The position numbers and the translations under genes were made by a program. Shown piece after piece: positions 8,406-15,387 of a DNA stretch of 64,000 nt. The DNA is from Oscillospiraceae bacterium (GTDB lineage: Bacteria > Bacillota > Clostridia > Oscillospirales > Acutalibacteraceae), in contig CACYHA010000007.1 in the NCBI GenBank assembly GCA_902774035.1, forward strand, positions 1 through 64,000. The letters are read 5' to 3'. The notes beneath the pieces are model-generated. The model was not told where the DNA came from, did not search any database, and saw nothing but the letters and a program-made list of their open reading frames with translations. The number at the start of each line of letters is the position of its first letter. Positions within the stretch are counted from its first letter, which is position 1.

Positions 8406-9101
8406 ATGTATTGTGTGAAATGCGGCGTGAAGCTGCAGGAAAATGTTCAGAGCTGTCCGCTGTGCGGAACGCCGGTCTGGAACCCGGACACCGGCACGGC
8501 AAAGCCCGAAGAAAAAACCTATTCCGATATCCAGCCGCGGCACTACCGGGAATCGCGTCTGCCGCTGCTGATCGTTGTCACGGTGCTCACCGTCATTGTG
8601 ATCACGGTGCTGCAGTCCATCTTTTTCGGCGTGTTCGGCAATTTCGGGCTCAGCGGTCTGATCTCTTTCGGCGTGCTGCTGGCTTATGTGCTGTTTGTGC
8701 TGCCGTTCTGGTTTGAACGGCCCTTCCTGCCGTTGTTTTCCGTGATCGACCATGTGGCGATCGCCCTATATGTGCTGTATGTCTGCAACTGGACGGGCGG
8801 CCATTGGTTCATCAAATTCGCGCTGCCGGTGCTTGTGATGAGCTGCATTCTCATCACCTACATGATCTGCGTGCTCAAATATGTCAAGCGCGGCAAAATC
8901 TTCTATTACGGCGGCTTTTTGATCCTGCTCGGCATCGGTCTGACCCTGCTCGAGCTGTTTCAGCATCTCTATGTCGGTTCCGAAATGTTTATCTGGAGCC
9001 AGTTTTATCTGTTCGGCCTCGGGCTTGTCGGCATCCTGCTGATCGTGATCGGACTGATCCGTCCTCTGCGCGACGCACTGGAACGCCACTTTTTCTTCTG
9101 A
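8406..9101 (+). CDS. Zinc-ribbon integral membrane protein (DUF6320-like)
   Basis: 231 aa. It opens with a rubredoxin-like zinc ribbon (CVKCG at residues 3-7 and CPLCG at about 19-23), then a polar linker, then about six hydrophobic helices. The start at 8406 was chosen because the zinc ribbon begins there and AGGAGG lies six bases upstream. This architecture matches, from memory, the family DUF6320, found next to alcohol-acetyltransferase-like genes in Clostridia. The gene is tightly coupled to the upstream acyltransferase. Function is unknown; a membrane scaffold or sensor partner for the acyltransferase is an inference. Confidence 0.7.
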   Translation: MYCVKCGVKLQENVQSCPLCGTPVWNPDTGTAKPEEKTYSDIQPRHYRESRLPLLIVVTVLTVIVITVLQSIFFGVFGNFGLSGLISFGVLLAYVLFVLPFWFERPFLPLFSVIDHVAIALYVLYVCNWTGGHWFIKFALPVLVMSCILITYMICVLKYVKRGKIFYYGGFLILLGIGLTLLELFQHLYVGSEMFIWSQFYLFGLGLVGILLIVIGLIRPLRDALERHFFF

Positions 9102-9116
9102 GAGAGGACGAGTGCA

Positions 9117-10670
9117 ATGCAATTACGCAAGAGCGACGAAATGAAAGCTGTTGAAGCAAACGCGGCTGCTTTCGGCATGAGCTATCAGCGCATGATGGAA
9201 AACGCCGGGGCGGCGGTTGCCCGCAACATCCGCCTGCTCGCCGAACAGCAAAACCTGCCCGGTCGAGTGGCGGTCGTGATTTGCGGCAAAGGCAACAACG
9301 GCGGCGACGGCTTCGTCATTGCCCGTAAGCTGCATGAGAGCGGTTGGCGCGTGACGGTGGTGCTCGCAAGCGGTCTGCCTGCGAGCGAACAGGCGCGGAT
9401 CGCCTACAGCCAGATGGCGAATCTCGCCATGCCGACCTATTGGTTCGAGGGCGACCGCGAAAAATGCCGCGAGGCCTTTGAAACGGCGGATCTTCTTGTG
9501 GACGCCGTCTTCGGCTTCAGTTTTTACGGCCAGGTACGCGAACCGCTGGTTTCTCTCTTTGCGGAAATGAACGCCGCAAAGGCGCTGACCGTGGCGGTGG
9601 ACGTGCCCTCCGGCGTGCTCTGCGACAGCGGACGCTGCGACGACGCGGCGGTGAAAGCGGATTACACCGTTGCCGTCTCCGCCCTCAAGCCGGCGCACAT
9701 CCTGCACCCTGCCGCCGACCTTTGCGGCAGGATCATCATCGCTTCGATCGGGATTCCCGATGCGTGCTTTGCGTCGGTTCGGCAGTCCCTTTACACCTAC
9801 AGCGCCGCCGAGATCGGTTCGCTTTTGCCCCATCGTCCGGCCACGGCGCACAAGGGCGATTTCGGCCATGTGCTGCTGCTTTGCGGCAGCCGCCGGATGC
9901 CCGGCGCGGCCTACATGGCGGCAAAGGCCGCCCTGCGCTGCGGCGCGGGACTGGTCACGGCGGCGTTTCCGCGCTCGCTGTATCACACCATGGCGCTCAA
10001 GCTGACCGAAGCGCTGCTGCTGCCCCTTGCGGAAACGGAGCAGGGGAGCTTTTCCCGCGCTGCGATCCCGGTGCTGCTGCGGGAGCTGGAAAGCGACAAA
10101 TACACGGCGGTCGTGATCGGCTGCGGCCTTTCGGTGAACGAGGACACCGAAGCGGTGCTGCAGGCAGTGCTGGAACACGCAAAAGTTCCCGTGGTCGTGG
10201 ATGCCGATGGCATAAACATCCTCTCGGAGAACATAGATATATTACAAAACGCGGCCTGCCCGGTGGCGCTGACGCCCCATCCGAAGGAGATGGCCCGGCT
10301 GCTGGGGATCCAAACCGGCGACGTGCAGGCCGACCGCGTCGGGATCGCCCTGCACACGGCGCAGACCCACGGGGTCTATCTTGTGCTCAAAGGCGCGAAC
10401 ACGGTGGTCGCGTCGCCCGAGGACGCGGCGGTCTATGTGAACGGTACAGGCAACAACGGCCTTTCCAAGGGCGGCAGCGGCGATGTGCTCGCCGGAATGC
10501 TGGGCGCACTTTGCGCACAGGGTCTGCCTTTGCAGCAGGCGCTTTGCGCCGGGGTCTATCTGCACGGCCATGCGGCCGATGTGGTGGCCGGAGAGCTGAG
10601 CCGCACGGGGATGCTGCCGACCGACGTGATCGAGGCGCTCGCCCGGGTCTTTGCCGCGTTTGAACACTGA
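9117..10670 (+). CDS. nnr: Bifunctional NAD(P)H-hydrate epimerase/dehydratase
   Basis: 517 aa, the normal length for the fused enzyme. The N-terminal YjeF_N epimerase (about residues 1-215) contains GKGNNGGDGF at 57-66. The C-terminal ribokinase-like dehydratase (about 225-515) contains HKGDFGHVLLLCGS, VVDADGINIL and GGSGDVLAGMLGA, the ADP-dependent site. The enzyme repairs damaged hydrated NADH and NADPH in the cytoplasm. In many Firmicutes nnr lies in a group with acpS, a YdcC-like lipoprotein, alr and the MazE/MazF genes. Here it is followed by a lipoprotein gene and mazF, so the neighbourhood looks reduced, with alr and the antitoxin missing. A terminator follows at 10709-10743. Confidence 0.95.
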   Translation: MQLRKSDEMKAVEANAAAFGMSYQRMMENAGAAVARNIRLLAEQQNLPGRVAVVICGKGNNGGDGFVIARKLHESGWRVTVVLASGLPASEQARIAYSQMANLAMPTYWFEGDREKCREAFETADLLVDAVFGFSFYGQVREPLVSLFAEMNAAKALTVAVDVPSGVLCDSGRCDDAAVKADYTVAVSALKPAHILHPAADLCGRIIIASIGIPDACFASVRQSLYTYSAAEIGSLLPHRPATAHKGDFGHVLLLCGSRRMPGAAYMAAKAALRCGAGLVTAAFPRSLYHTMALKLTEALLLPLAETEQGSFSRAAIPVLLRELESDKYTAVVIGCGLSVNEDTEAVLQAVLEHAKVPVVVDADGINILSENIDILQNAACPVALTPHPKEMARLLGIQTGDVQADRVGIALHTAQTHGVYLVLKGANTVVASPEDAAVYVNGTGNNGLSKGGSGDVLAGMLGALCAQGLPLQQALCAGVYLHGHAADVVAGELSRTGMLPTDVIEALARVFAAFEH

Positions 10671-10708
10671 GCGCTGCGCTCGGCTTGCGCAAAGAGAATT
10701 TTGTGAAA

Positions 10709-10743
10709 AAACAGGGTGTGGAAAAGATCTCCGCGCCCTGTTT
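10709..10743 (+). terminator. Terminator after nnr
   Basis: AAACAGGGTG pairs with CGCCCTGTTT (10 bp, one G-T) and is followed by TTTCTCTTT. Confidence 0.6.
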
Positions 10744-10786
10744 CTCTTTGCCCGCGCGCCGTCCGCGCCAAAATTCGGGTGATCTT

Positions 10787-11287
10787 ATGCGTAACCGCCT
10801 TTTTTTCGCGTTCGTTCTTCTGGCTTCGCTCCTTTCGCTTTGCGCCTGCGGCAAAACGCCGCAGGCTCTGCCGCTTTCTCCGTTTTCTGCCGACGTGTCC
10901 TACACGCGGGACGGCGTTTCCTTTTCCGGCGTGTTCACGTTGGAGGACGGACAGACGATGCGCCTTTTGCTGCGCGAACCGGCGGAGCTGCAGGGGCTGT
11001 GCTTTGTGTTCGAAGGGGAAACGGCCGCGCTGCGCCTCGGCGACGTCGCGCTTTCGCTCCCGGACGCCGAGTCGCTCTCTCTGCCCGCGGCAGCGGAACA
11101 TGCGCTCTTTGAAGCGCTTTCCGCCCTCTGCGCCGCGCCGACGCCGCTTTCGGCCGAACACATCGCGGAGGTTTCGACCGCACGCGGCACGGCGACGGTC
11201 ACGTTCACGCCGGAGCTTTCCCGGCCGCAGACCGTGGACGTCGGCGGCGTGCAATTTGTGTTTGCTCAAAATTTTCCTGTCGGATAA
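10787..11287 (+). CDS. Lipoprotein, unknown function
   Basis: 166 aa from the ATG at 10787. The N-terminus is a lipoprotein signal: MRNR, a hydrophobic core, then SLCACG, where the second Cys is the lipidated residue (about residue 22). The mature part is about 145 residues with many short beta-like segments (VSYTRDGVSFSGVFTLED, ATVTFTPEL). A link to the YdcC/LolA-like sporulation lipoproteins is suggested by its place between nnr and mazF, but sequence similarity cannot be confirmed by eye. An upstream in-frame ATG at 10685 would run through the nnr terminator and mask the signal peptide, so it was rejected. Confidence 0.65.
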   Translation: MRNRLFFAFVLLASLLSLCACGKTPQALPLSPFSADVSYTRDGVSFSGVFTLEDGQTMRLLLREPAELQGLCFVFEGETAALRLGDVALSLPDAESLSLPAAAEHALFEALSALCAAPTPLSAEHIAEVSTARGTATVTFTPELSRPQTVDVGGVQFVFAQNFPVG

Positions 11288-11361
11288 ATCGCACGGGAGC
11301 TTCCGCAAAATGATTATTCTCCGAAAAGCGGCGCATACTATGCTCGGAAGGAGAGATTCAG

Positions 11362-11748
11362 ATGATTGTCAAACGCGGAGAGATTTACTATGCGGATCTG
11401 AGTCCCGTTGTCGGTTCCGAGCAGGGCGGCGTTCGCCCGGTGCTGATCGTGCAGAACGACGTCGGCAACAAATACAGCCCGACCGTGATCGCTGCGGCCA
11501 TCACCAGCCGCACCGCGAAAAACGATTTGCCGACGCATATTTTCGTGGACGCTTCCACCTGCGGCCTGACGAGGGATTCCATCGTGCTGCTGGAACAGAT
11601 GCGCACGCTGGACAAGCGCCGCCTGCGCGAGCGGATGGGTGCGCTGGACGCGCCGCTGATGCTTCAGATCGACCGGGCCATCTCGGTCAGCCTCGGACTG
11701 GAAAATCTGCGCGTTCCGGAAAACCGGAATTCCTTTGCGGTTACGTAA
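11362..11748 (+). CDS. mazF: MazF/PemK-family endoribonuclease, orphan
   Basis: 128 aa; Firmicutes MazF (EndoA/NdoA) is about 116. It begins MIVKRGEIYYADLSPVVGSE, with the GGVRPVLIVQND strand carrying the conserved Arg and a TSRTAKNDLPTHI segment bearing the second catalytic region. MazF cleaves mRNA at short motifs. Its antitoxin MazE would normally lie directly upstream, but the upstream gene is a lipoprotein with its own end 74 bases away, and no 80-100-aa ribbon-helix-helix frame is visible. It is preceded by GGAAGGAG. It may be controlled by an antitoxin elsewhere or act as a regulatory ribonuclease. Confidence 0.88.
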   Translation: MIVKRGEIYYADLSPVVGSEQGGVRPVLIVQNDVGNKYSPTVIAAAITSRTAKNDLPTHIFVDASTCGLTRDSIVLLEQMRTLDKRRLRERMGALDAPLMLQIDRAISVSLGLENLRVPENRNSFAVT

Positions 11749-11805
11749 AGAATTTTTTATTTTTATTAACTTTTATTGAAGAGGCGGATTTGTGCATTTT
11801 TTCTG

Positions 11806-11834
11806 TTGACAGAAGGAAAAGAAAATGATAAACT
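11806..11834 (+). promoter_or_regulatory. SigA-type promoter of secreted protein gene
   Basis: A perfect TTGACA (11806-11811), a 17-base spacer, then TAAACT (11829-11834), 32 bases before the ATG at 11867. A fairly strong promoter by consensus. Confidence 0.7.
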
Positions 11835-11866
11835 AATCATGACTAAAAAGCAAAGGAGTTTTTGCC

Positions 11867-13180
11867 ATGAAAAAAACGATCAGCCTTCTTTTGGCCGTTC
11901 TGATGGTCTTCTCCTGCTTCGGCGCGCTGACTGCGCTTGCGGCAGATCCGACAGAAGAGGAAAGCACGACGAAAAAACCGCTTTCGGAAACCTTGAACGA
12001 GATGGTCGGCATCGACTTCAGCAACGCGCTGAACAATCCCGACCTGAGTACCTATGAGCAGCTCAGAAATGCGGACAGCGAAGTGAAATATGAAAAGGCG
12101 ATGCTGCAGAACGTGAACTTCATGGGTCTGGACATCGACTATATGTACAACAGCACCGACCCGCTCTATTGGCCGGCGCTGACGGTTTCCCGTTCCGATC
12201 TTGCTCTGATCTACGGCAACCTGAACACCTATCTTCTGAGAATGAAGAAGGAAAAGCTGAACGACTACCGTTTTTACACCAACGACCACGCCACGAAACT
12301 GTGCAATCTGATCGGCCATCTGTACGATCCGAACTTTACGGATATCAAGATCAGCTTTGACAACAACCCGACGACCAGCGAGATCTTCTACAGAACGGTC
12401 TGCGAGCGCAGCGGTCTGACCAGTTGGATCCAGAAACAGTGGATCGATTCCGTCGCCGATACCTATTATCCCGCCCTTTGCCAGACCCTCGGTATGCAGC
12501 TCGATGATCTTCCCGCGCCGGAAAGAGACATCAGAGACGCTTCCCGCGTTGCGCCGTTGCTGGTCAAATCCATCGTGGAATACAAGGCGATGGGTCCCTT
12601 CGCGCACCTGATCGATGTCATTCGCGCTTTCACGGTGACCTATACCCATTACCTTTCCAAGGCAATCATTCCCTTCTTCCAGAAGTTCATTGACGCCAAC
12701 AGAACCACCAGAGAAGAGCTTCTGACCTTCAAAGGCCTTCTGAACGTGATCTTCAATGGCTGCAACAAGACCGACATGACGAAGCTTCACTTCATCACCC
12801 CGCCGAGCTACCGCTTCGCCATCACCAAGGACGAGGTCGAAAACTTCCTGTATCTCATCGTTTACTGCAACCTGGTCGGCGCTTACAATGTCTCCGGCTA
12901 CAGCAACAACAAGGCTGTGATCCAGAACTTCAAGCAGAAGATCCGGGCCTCCGGCGAATTTGACGACACGCAGAAAGAACGTCTGAACGCCATCATCGGT
13001 ATGCTCTTTGAGGGCAAGTTTGCGGAAGTGGAGCCGACCCTTTCGGCGATCTCCATGGAGATCATCTCCTCCGCGCCGGACAATGTGAAGGATAAGCTCT
13101 TCGGCTTCTTCGGCCGTTTCCTTGACGCCATGTACGGCTTCTTTGATAAGATTTATCAGGCAATCAGAAAGTTCCTGTAA
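11867..13180 (+). CDS. Secreted protein of unknown function with amphipathic tail
   Basis: 437 aa. A standard signal peptide (MKK, hydrophobic core, cleavage after ALA at about residue 25) is followed by an acidic PTEEESTTKK linker and a largely helical domain rich in Tyr, Leu and Asn. No catalytic motif or known domain was recognised. The last 40 residues form an amphipathic aromatic helix (KLFGFFGRFLDAMYGFFDKI and then AIRKFL). Similar tails end four other secreted proteins in this window, so the tail may be a retention or sorting signal. It has its own promoter and terminator, hence a single-gene unit. Confidence 0.75.
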   Translation: MKKTISLLLAVLMVFSCFGALTALAADPTEEESTTKKPLSETLNEMVGIDFSNALNNPDLSTYEQLRNADSEVKYEKAMLQNVNFMGLDIDYMYNSTDPLYWPALTVSRSDLALIYGNLNTYLLRMKKEKLNDYRFYTNDHATKLCNLIGHLYDPNFTDIKISFDNNPTTSEIFYRTVCERSGLTSWIQKQWIDSVADTYYPALCQTLGMQLDDLPAPERDIRDASRVAPLLVKSIVEYKAMGPFAHLIDVIRAFTVTYTHYLSKAIIPFFQKFIDANRTTREELLTFKGLLNVIFNGCNKTDMTKLHFITPPSYRFAITKDEVENFLYLIVYCNLVGAYNVSGYSNNKAVIQNFKQKIRASGEFDDTQKERLNAIIGMLFEGKFAEVEPTLSAISMEIISSAPDNVKDKLFGFFGRFLDAMYGFFDKIYQAIRKFL

Positions 13181-13213
13181 TAGTTCCGAAAAAACGGCGC
13201 AAACTAAAGATAA

Positions 13214-13249
13214 GCCCGAACGGTTCCGGCTGTTCGGGCAATTCTTTTC
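13214..13249 (+). terminator. Terminator after the 11867 gene
   Basis: GCCCGAAC (13214-13221) pairs with GTTCGGGC (13232-13239), followed by a T-rich run. Confidence 0.7.
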
Positions 13250-13263
13250 AGGAGAGATTCACA

Positions 13264-13437
13264 ATGCAACATTCGGAACACATGAACCGCTGCATCGGCT
13301 GCACCGTGCAGCAGTGCGCCCATCACGCAGGCAAGGACAATTTCTGCACGCTGGACAAAGTCTCGATCGGCACCCATGAAAAAGACCCGACCGAACCCCA
13401 GTGCGTGGACTGCGAGTCCTTCCGCCTCGGCAACTGA
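13264..13437 (+). CDS. DUF1540 small cysteine-rich protein
   Basis: 57 aa. It has the DUF1540 pattern: C-x2-C-x4-C at residues 10, 13 and 18, Cys28, and a C-x2-C pair at 47 and 50 ending in CVDCESFRLGN. Such proteins are short and probably bind a metal; several are linked with spores, but the role is not established. AGGAGAG lies just upstream of the ATG. It is followed at once by a strong terminator. It is too short for many gene-callers. Confidence 0.85.
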   Translation: MQHSEHMNRCIGCTVQQCAHHAGKDNFCTLDKVSIGTHEKDPTEPQCVDCESFRLGN

Positions 13438-13450
13438 AGCGCTTTGCGCT

Positions 13451-13480
13451 GCCCGCCGCTTTGCGGCGGGCATGTTTTTT
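13451..13480 (+). terminator. Strong terminator after DUF1540
   Basis: GCCCGCCGC/GCGGCGGGC, a 9-bp perfect stem with a 3-base loop, followed by ATG and six T. Confidence 0.85.
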
Positions 13481-13656
13481 GCCGCGCAGATTCTGCGCGG
13501 CAGCCGGCGGGGCGGGACGCGCGGCTTCGCCGCGCGCAAAGGGGCGCAAAATCGCGCGCGGTGAAGTCGGACGGAGGTTCGCCGCGCCCCTTTGAACCCG
13601 CGCCGGACGGCGCGGGTTTCCCGCCCCGCCGCCTTCGCACGGCGCAGCCGTGCGAA
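13481..13656. repeat. Cloverleaf (four-way junction) repeat, copy A
   Basis: An outer helix, GGCGGGGCGGGA (13506-13517) with TCCCGCCCCGCC (13619-13630), closes three perfect inner hairpins: 13518-13536 (8 bp, loop TTC); 13538-13547 with 13584-13593 (10 bp, large loop); 13596-13604 with 13609-13617 (9 bp). Flanking hairpins lie at 13481-13501 (GCCGCGCAG stem) and 13634-13656 (TTCGCACGGC stem, 10 bp). Copy B at 26993-27138 has the same layout with different stem sequences; copy C at 45771-45881 has the core only. The family is unknown to me. It could be a mobile repeat, a structured RNA or a protein-binding cruciform. The gene-free stretch 13438-13815 holds this, a terminator and MITE copy 2. 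Confidence 0.75.
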
Positions 13657-13658
13657 AA

Positions 13659-13803
13659 AAGGCTGACGCATTTCGGGGACGTTCCATAACGAAGGATTGG
13701 TTTTTTAAGAAACACAAAGAAAGCGCCTTTCACAGAATCACTCCGTGAAAAGCGCGTTCTCTTTCCTTTGCTCTGACGGTTTTCGCGAGAAGCGTCAGCC
13801 CCC
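13659..13803. repeat. Palindromic MITE-like repeat, copy 2
   Basis: The ends are inverted: GGCTGACGCATTTCGGGG on the left and, on the right, the complement of CGCGAGAAGCGTCAGCCCC. The centre holds an imperfect hairpin, AAAGAAAGCGC against GCGCGTTCTCTTT. A 25-base block (13679-13703) is the exact reverse complement of 5471-5495 in copy 1. It abuts the last hairpin of cloverleaf copy A. Confidence 0.7.
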
Positions 13804-13815
13804 GACAACGCGGTT

Positions 13816-14622
13816 TTACAGTTCCAGTACGCACGTGCCGTCTTTCATCACATAATGGGTTTCGATGCCCAGCTCCTGCACCCATTTTCTGGTTTCCAGG
13901 GTTTTGAACGGGCCGTCGCCGCCACAGTTTGTCCAAAGCCACTCCGGCGTTGGCCAAAGGCAGATCTTCGGCATGACAGCTTCGTAAAACGATTTGTCCA
14001 CGCCGCCCTGCCCGTGGTGCGCCATGGTGCAGATGTCGCAGTCCAGCAGCCCGGAATCCTTCCAAAGGCGTAAAATCTTTTCTCCGGCCGGGGCTTCGCA
14101 GTCTGCGGTGAACAGTACGCTGCTTTTGCCCAGCTCCATGCGGAACACAAGAGACTGGTTGTTGCAGTTCCTGAATGCAAAATCCTGCGAGGAGAGCACG
14201 TAAAACTTCGCTTTTCCAACGGTGAACACGTCGCCGCCGCAGAGAAGCCGCAGCTTCTTTGCAAACTGCGGCAGCACCCGGTAAAAATCGTCCATCGTCG
14301 CCTTGGCGGAATCGTCAACGCCTTCAAACAGCCCTTTTGAGGGGAAGTTGAGATAGACGCGGTCAAAGGTGACTTCGTCCGGATGATGCTCGCAGATGTC
14401 GAAAAACGTGTTTACATGGTCTTCGTGGGGGTGGGTGAGGATCCAGACGTCAATGTGGGGCGTCTGTTTTCCGGTAAGCTTTTGCAGGTATGAGACAAAG
14501 TAGGGGCGTTCCGTTTCGTAGCCGCCGTCGATGACGATCACTTTGCCGTCTTCCGTGGTGACGATGAAGCTGTTGCAGATCGTGTCCGTTTGCGATTGCA
14601 GCATATGCAGCGTGTTTTTCAT
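13816..14622 (-). CDS. Metallo-beta-lactamase-fold hydrolase (ComEC/Rec2 C-domain-like)
   Basis: 268 aa. The start at 14622 (MKNTLHML) was preferred over an upstream ATG because AGAAAGGAAC lies six bases before it. The metal site is clear: ILTHPHEDHVN (the HxHxDH motif, about residues 63-71), with IDGG before it and TADCEAP and MAHHGQGG later, which is the order of ComEC-type beta-lactamase-fold proteins. There is no signal peptide or membrane segment, so it is a soluble hydrolase; the substrate could be nucleic acid, cyclic nucleotide or another phosphoester. Upstream lies the probable 6S RNA, and its end could allow read-through. Confidence 0.85.
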   Translation of the reverse strand: MKNTLHMLQSQTDTICNSFIVTTEDGKVIVIDGGYETERPYFVSYLQKLTGKQTPHIDVWILTHPHEDHVNTFFDICEHHPDEVTFDRVYLNFPSKGLFEGVDDSAKATMDDFYRVLPQFAKKLRLLCGGDVFTVGKAKFYVLSSQDFAFRNCNNQSLVFRMELGKSSVLFTADCEAPAGEKILRLWKDSGLLDCDICTMAHHGQGGVDKSFYEAVMPKICLWPTPEWLWTNCGGDGPFKTLETRKWVQELGIETHYVMKDGTCVLEL

Positions 14623-14639
14623 TTTGGGTTCCTTTCTAA

Positions 14640-14830
14640 AAAAAAGAAACACTCCCGCCATGCCGGACCGACGTGTATAACCTGCTCATAGCAGGGTGGT
14701 GATTGCCGGACAGGTTCGCGCTCCCTTCGTCCGCCGAAGGGCGGGAGGTCTGCAGTCCGCTGCCCGAGCTCTCTCCGTATAAAAACGTGTTGGGTTATAA
14801 TCGCCGGTTGGTCGCACACAGCAGGAGATG
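14640..14830 (-). ncRNA. ssrS: Candidate 6S RNA
   Basis: A gene-free stretch that folds as one long rod. The closing stem pairs plus-strand 14652-14663 with 14816-14827 (about 12 bp with wobbles). Next comes a long helix in which ACCGGCG and TATAACC on the 5' side meet GGTTATA and CGTCGGT on the 3' side. A wide internal bubble contains the small hairpin CCTGCT-ATG-AGCAGG on its 3' side, and the apex is CCCTTCG/CGAAGGG. That layout, including the small hairpin in the 3' bubble strand, is the 6S RNA hallmark. The minus strand is chosen because TTTCTTTTTTTTT follows the closing stem on that strand. 6S RNA mimics an open promoter and sequesters RNA polymerase. A different structured RNA is possible. 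Confidence 0.6.
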
Positions 14831-14857
14831 TTATTAGGTTGTCCGAGATCCGGCGGA

Positions 14858-15160
14858 TTATTGATCCTCGGCCTCGTATTTTTCGATCAGGCGGTCTTCC
14901 ATGATCCTTCCGACCTCGTTGAATTCCGCCTCATCCTCGATCTGAACGAGATAGTTTTCGCCGTTTTCTTCCAGAACCTTCAAAATCAGAACGTCGCCGT
15001 CGTCTTCCAGCAAAGCGACCTCATCCTCATACACGGGCAGAAGCGCCACATAGCGGCAGCCGTTGTCCAGCTCGATACGGTCCAGTTCTTCAAAAACGTG
15101 CTCGGTGCCGTCGTCGTCAACAACGGTCACGATATCTTCCATTTCAAGTGCGTCGTCCAT
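14858..15160 (-). CDS. DUF1292 protein
   Basis: 100 aa, strongly acidic. It has the DUF1292 pattern: D-D-DGTEHVFEELDRIELDNGCRYVALLPVY, then DVLILKVLEENGENYLVQIEDE. DUF1292 proteins (YrzB-like) are small cytoplasmic proteins found across Firmicutes, often next to the yrrK/ruvX group; their role is unknown. AGGAACC precedes the ATG. Here it stands alone, with the probable 6S RNA directly downstream on the same strand. Confidence 0.9.
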   Translation of the reverse strand: MDDALEMEDIVTVVDDDGTEHVFEELDRIELDNGCRYVALLPVYEDEVALLEDDGDVLILKVLEENGENYLVQIEDEAEFNEVGRIMEDRLIEKYEAEDQ

Positions 15161-15387
15161 AAAGGTTCCTCCGCTTGTCTTTCTGTCTTTATTTTACTTG
15201 ATTTCCGGCGGAAAGTCAAGAGCTTTCTTTCGGCTTTTCGGAAAAAAGACACCGCAAAATCAACAAAAGAGGACATCAAATTTTTACAAAAAAAATCCGT
15301 GGAAAGCGTGGTAATTTTTGGTTCTTTGTGTTATACTAAATAAGATTAGATCACAGCCTGATTTTTGGCGGAACAGGAGATGAAATC

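Noticed and set aside
13481..13656. Cloverleaf A as a tRNA or tmRNA
   Set aside because: Arms are too long, no T-loop or anticodon loop, no CCA, and all loops are three to four bases or very large.
13451..13656. CRISPR array
   Set aside because: Hairpins differ in sequence and there are no equal repeats with spacers; no cas genes anywhere.
14690..14710. GGGTGGTGATT resembling a T-box sequence
   Set aside because: No terminator/antiterminator or Stem I in that direction and no amino-acid gene follows; it lies within the rod-shaped RNA.
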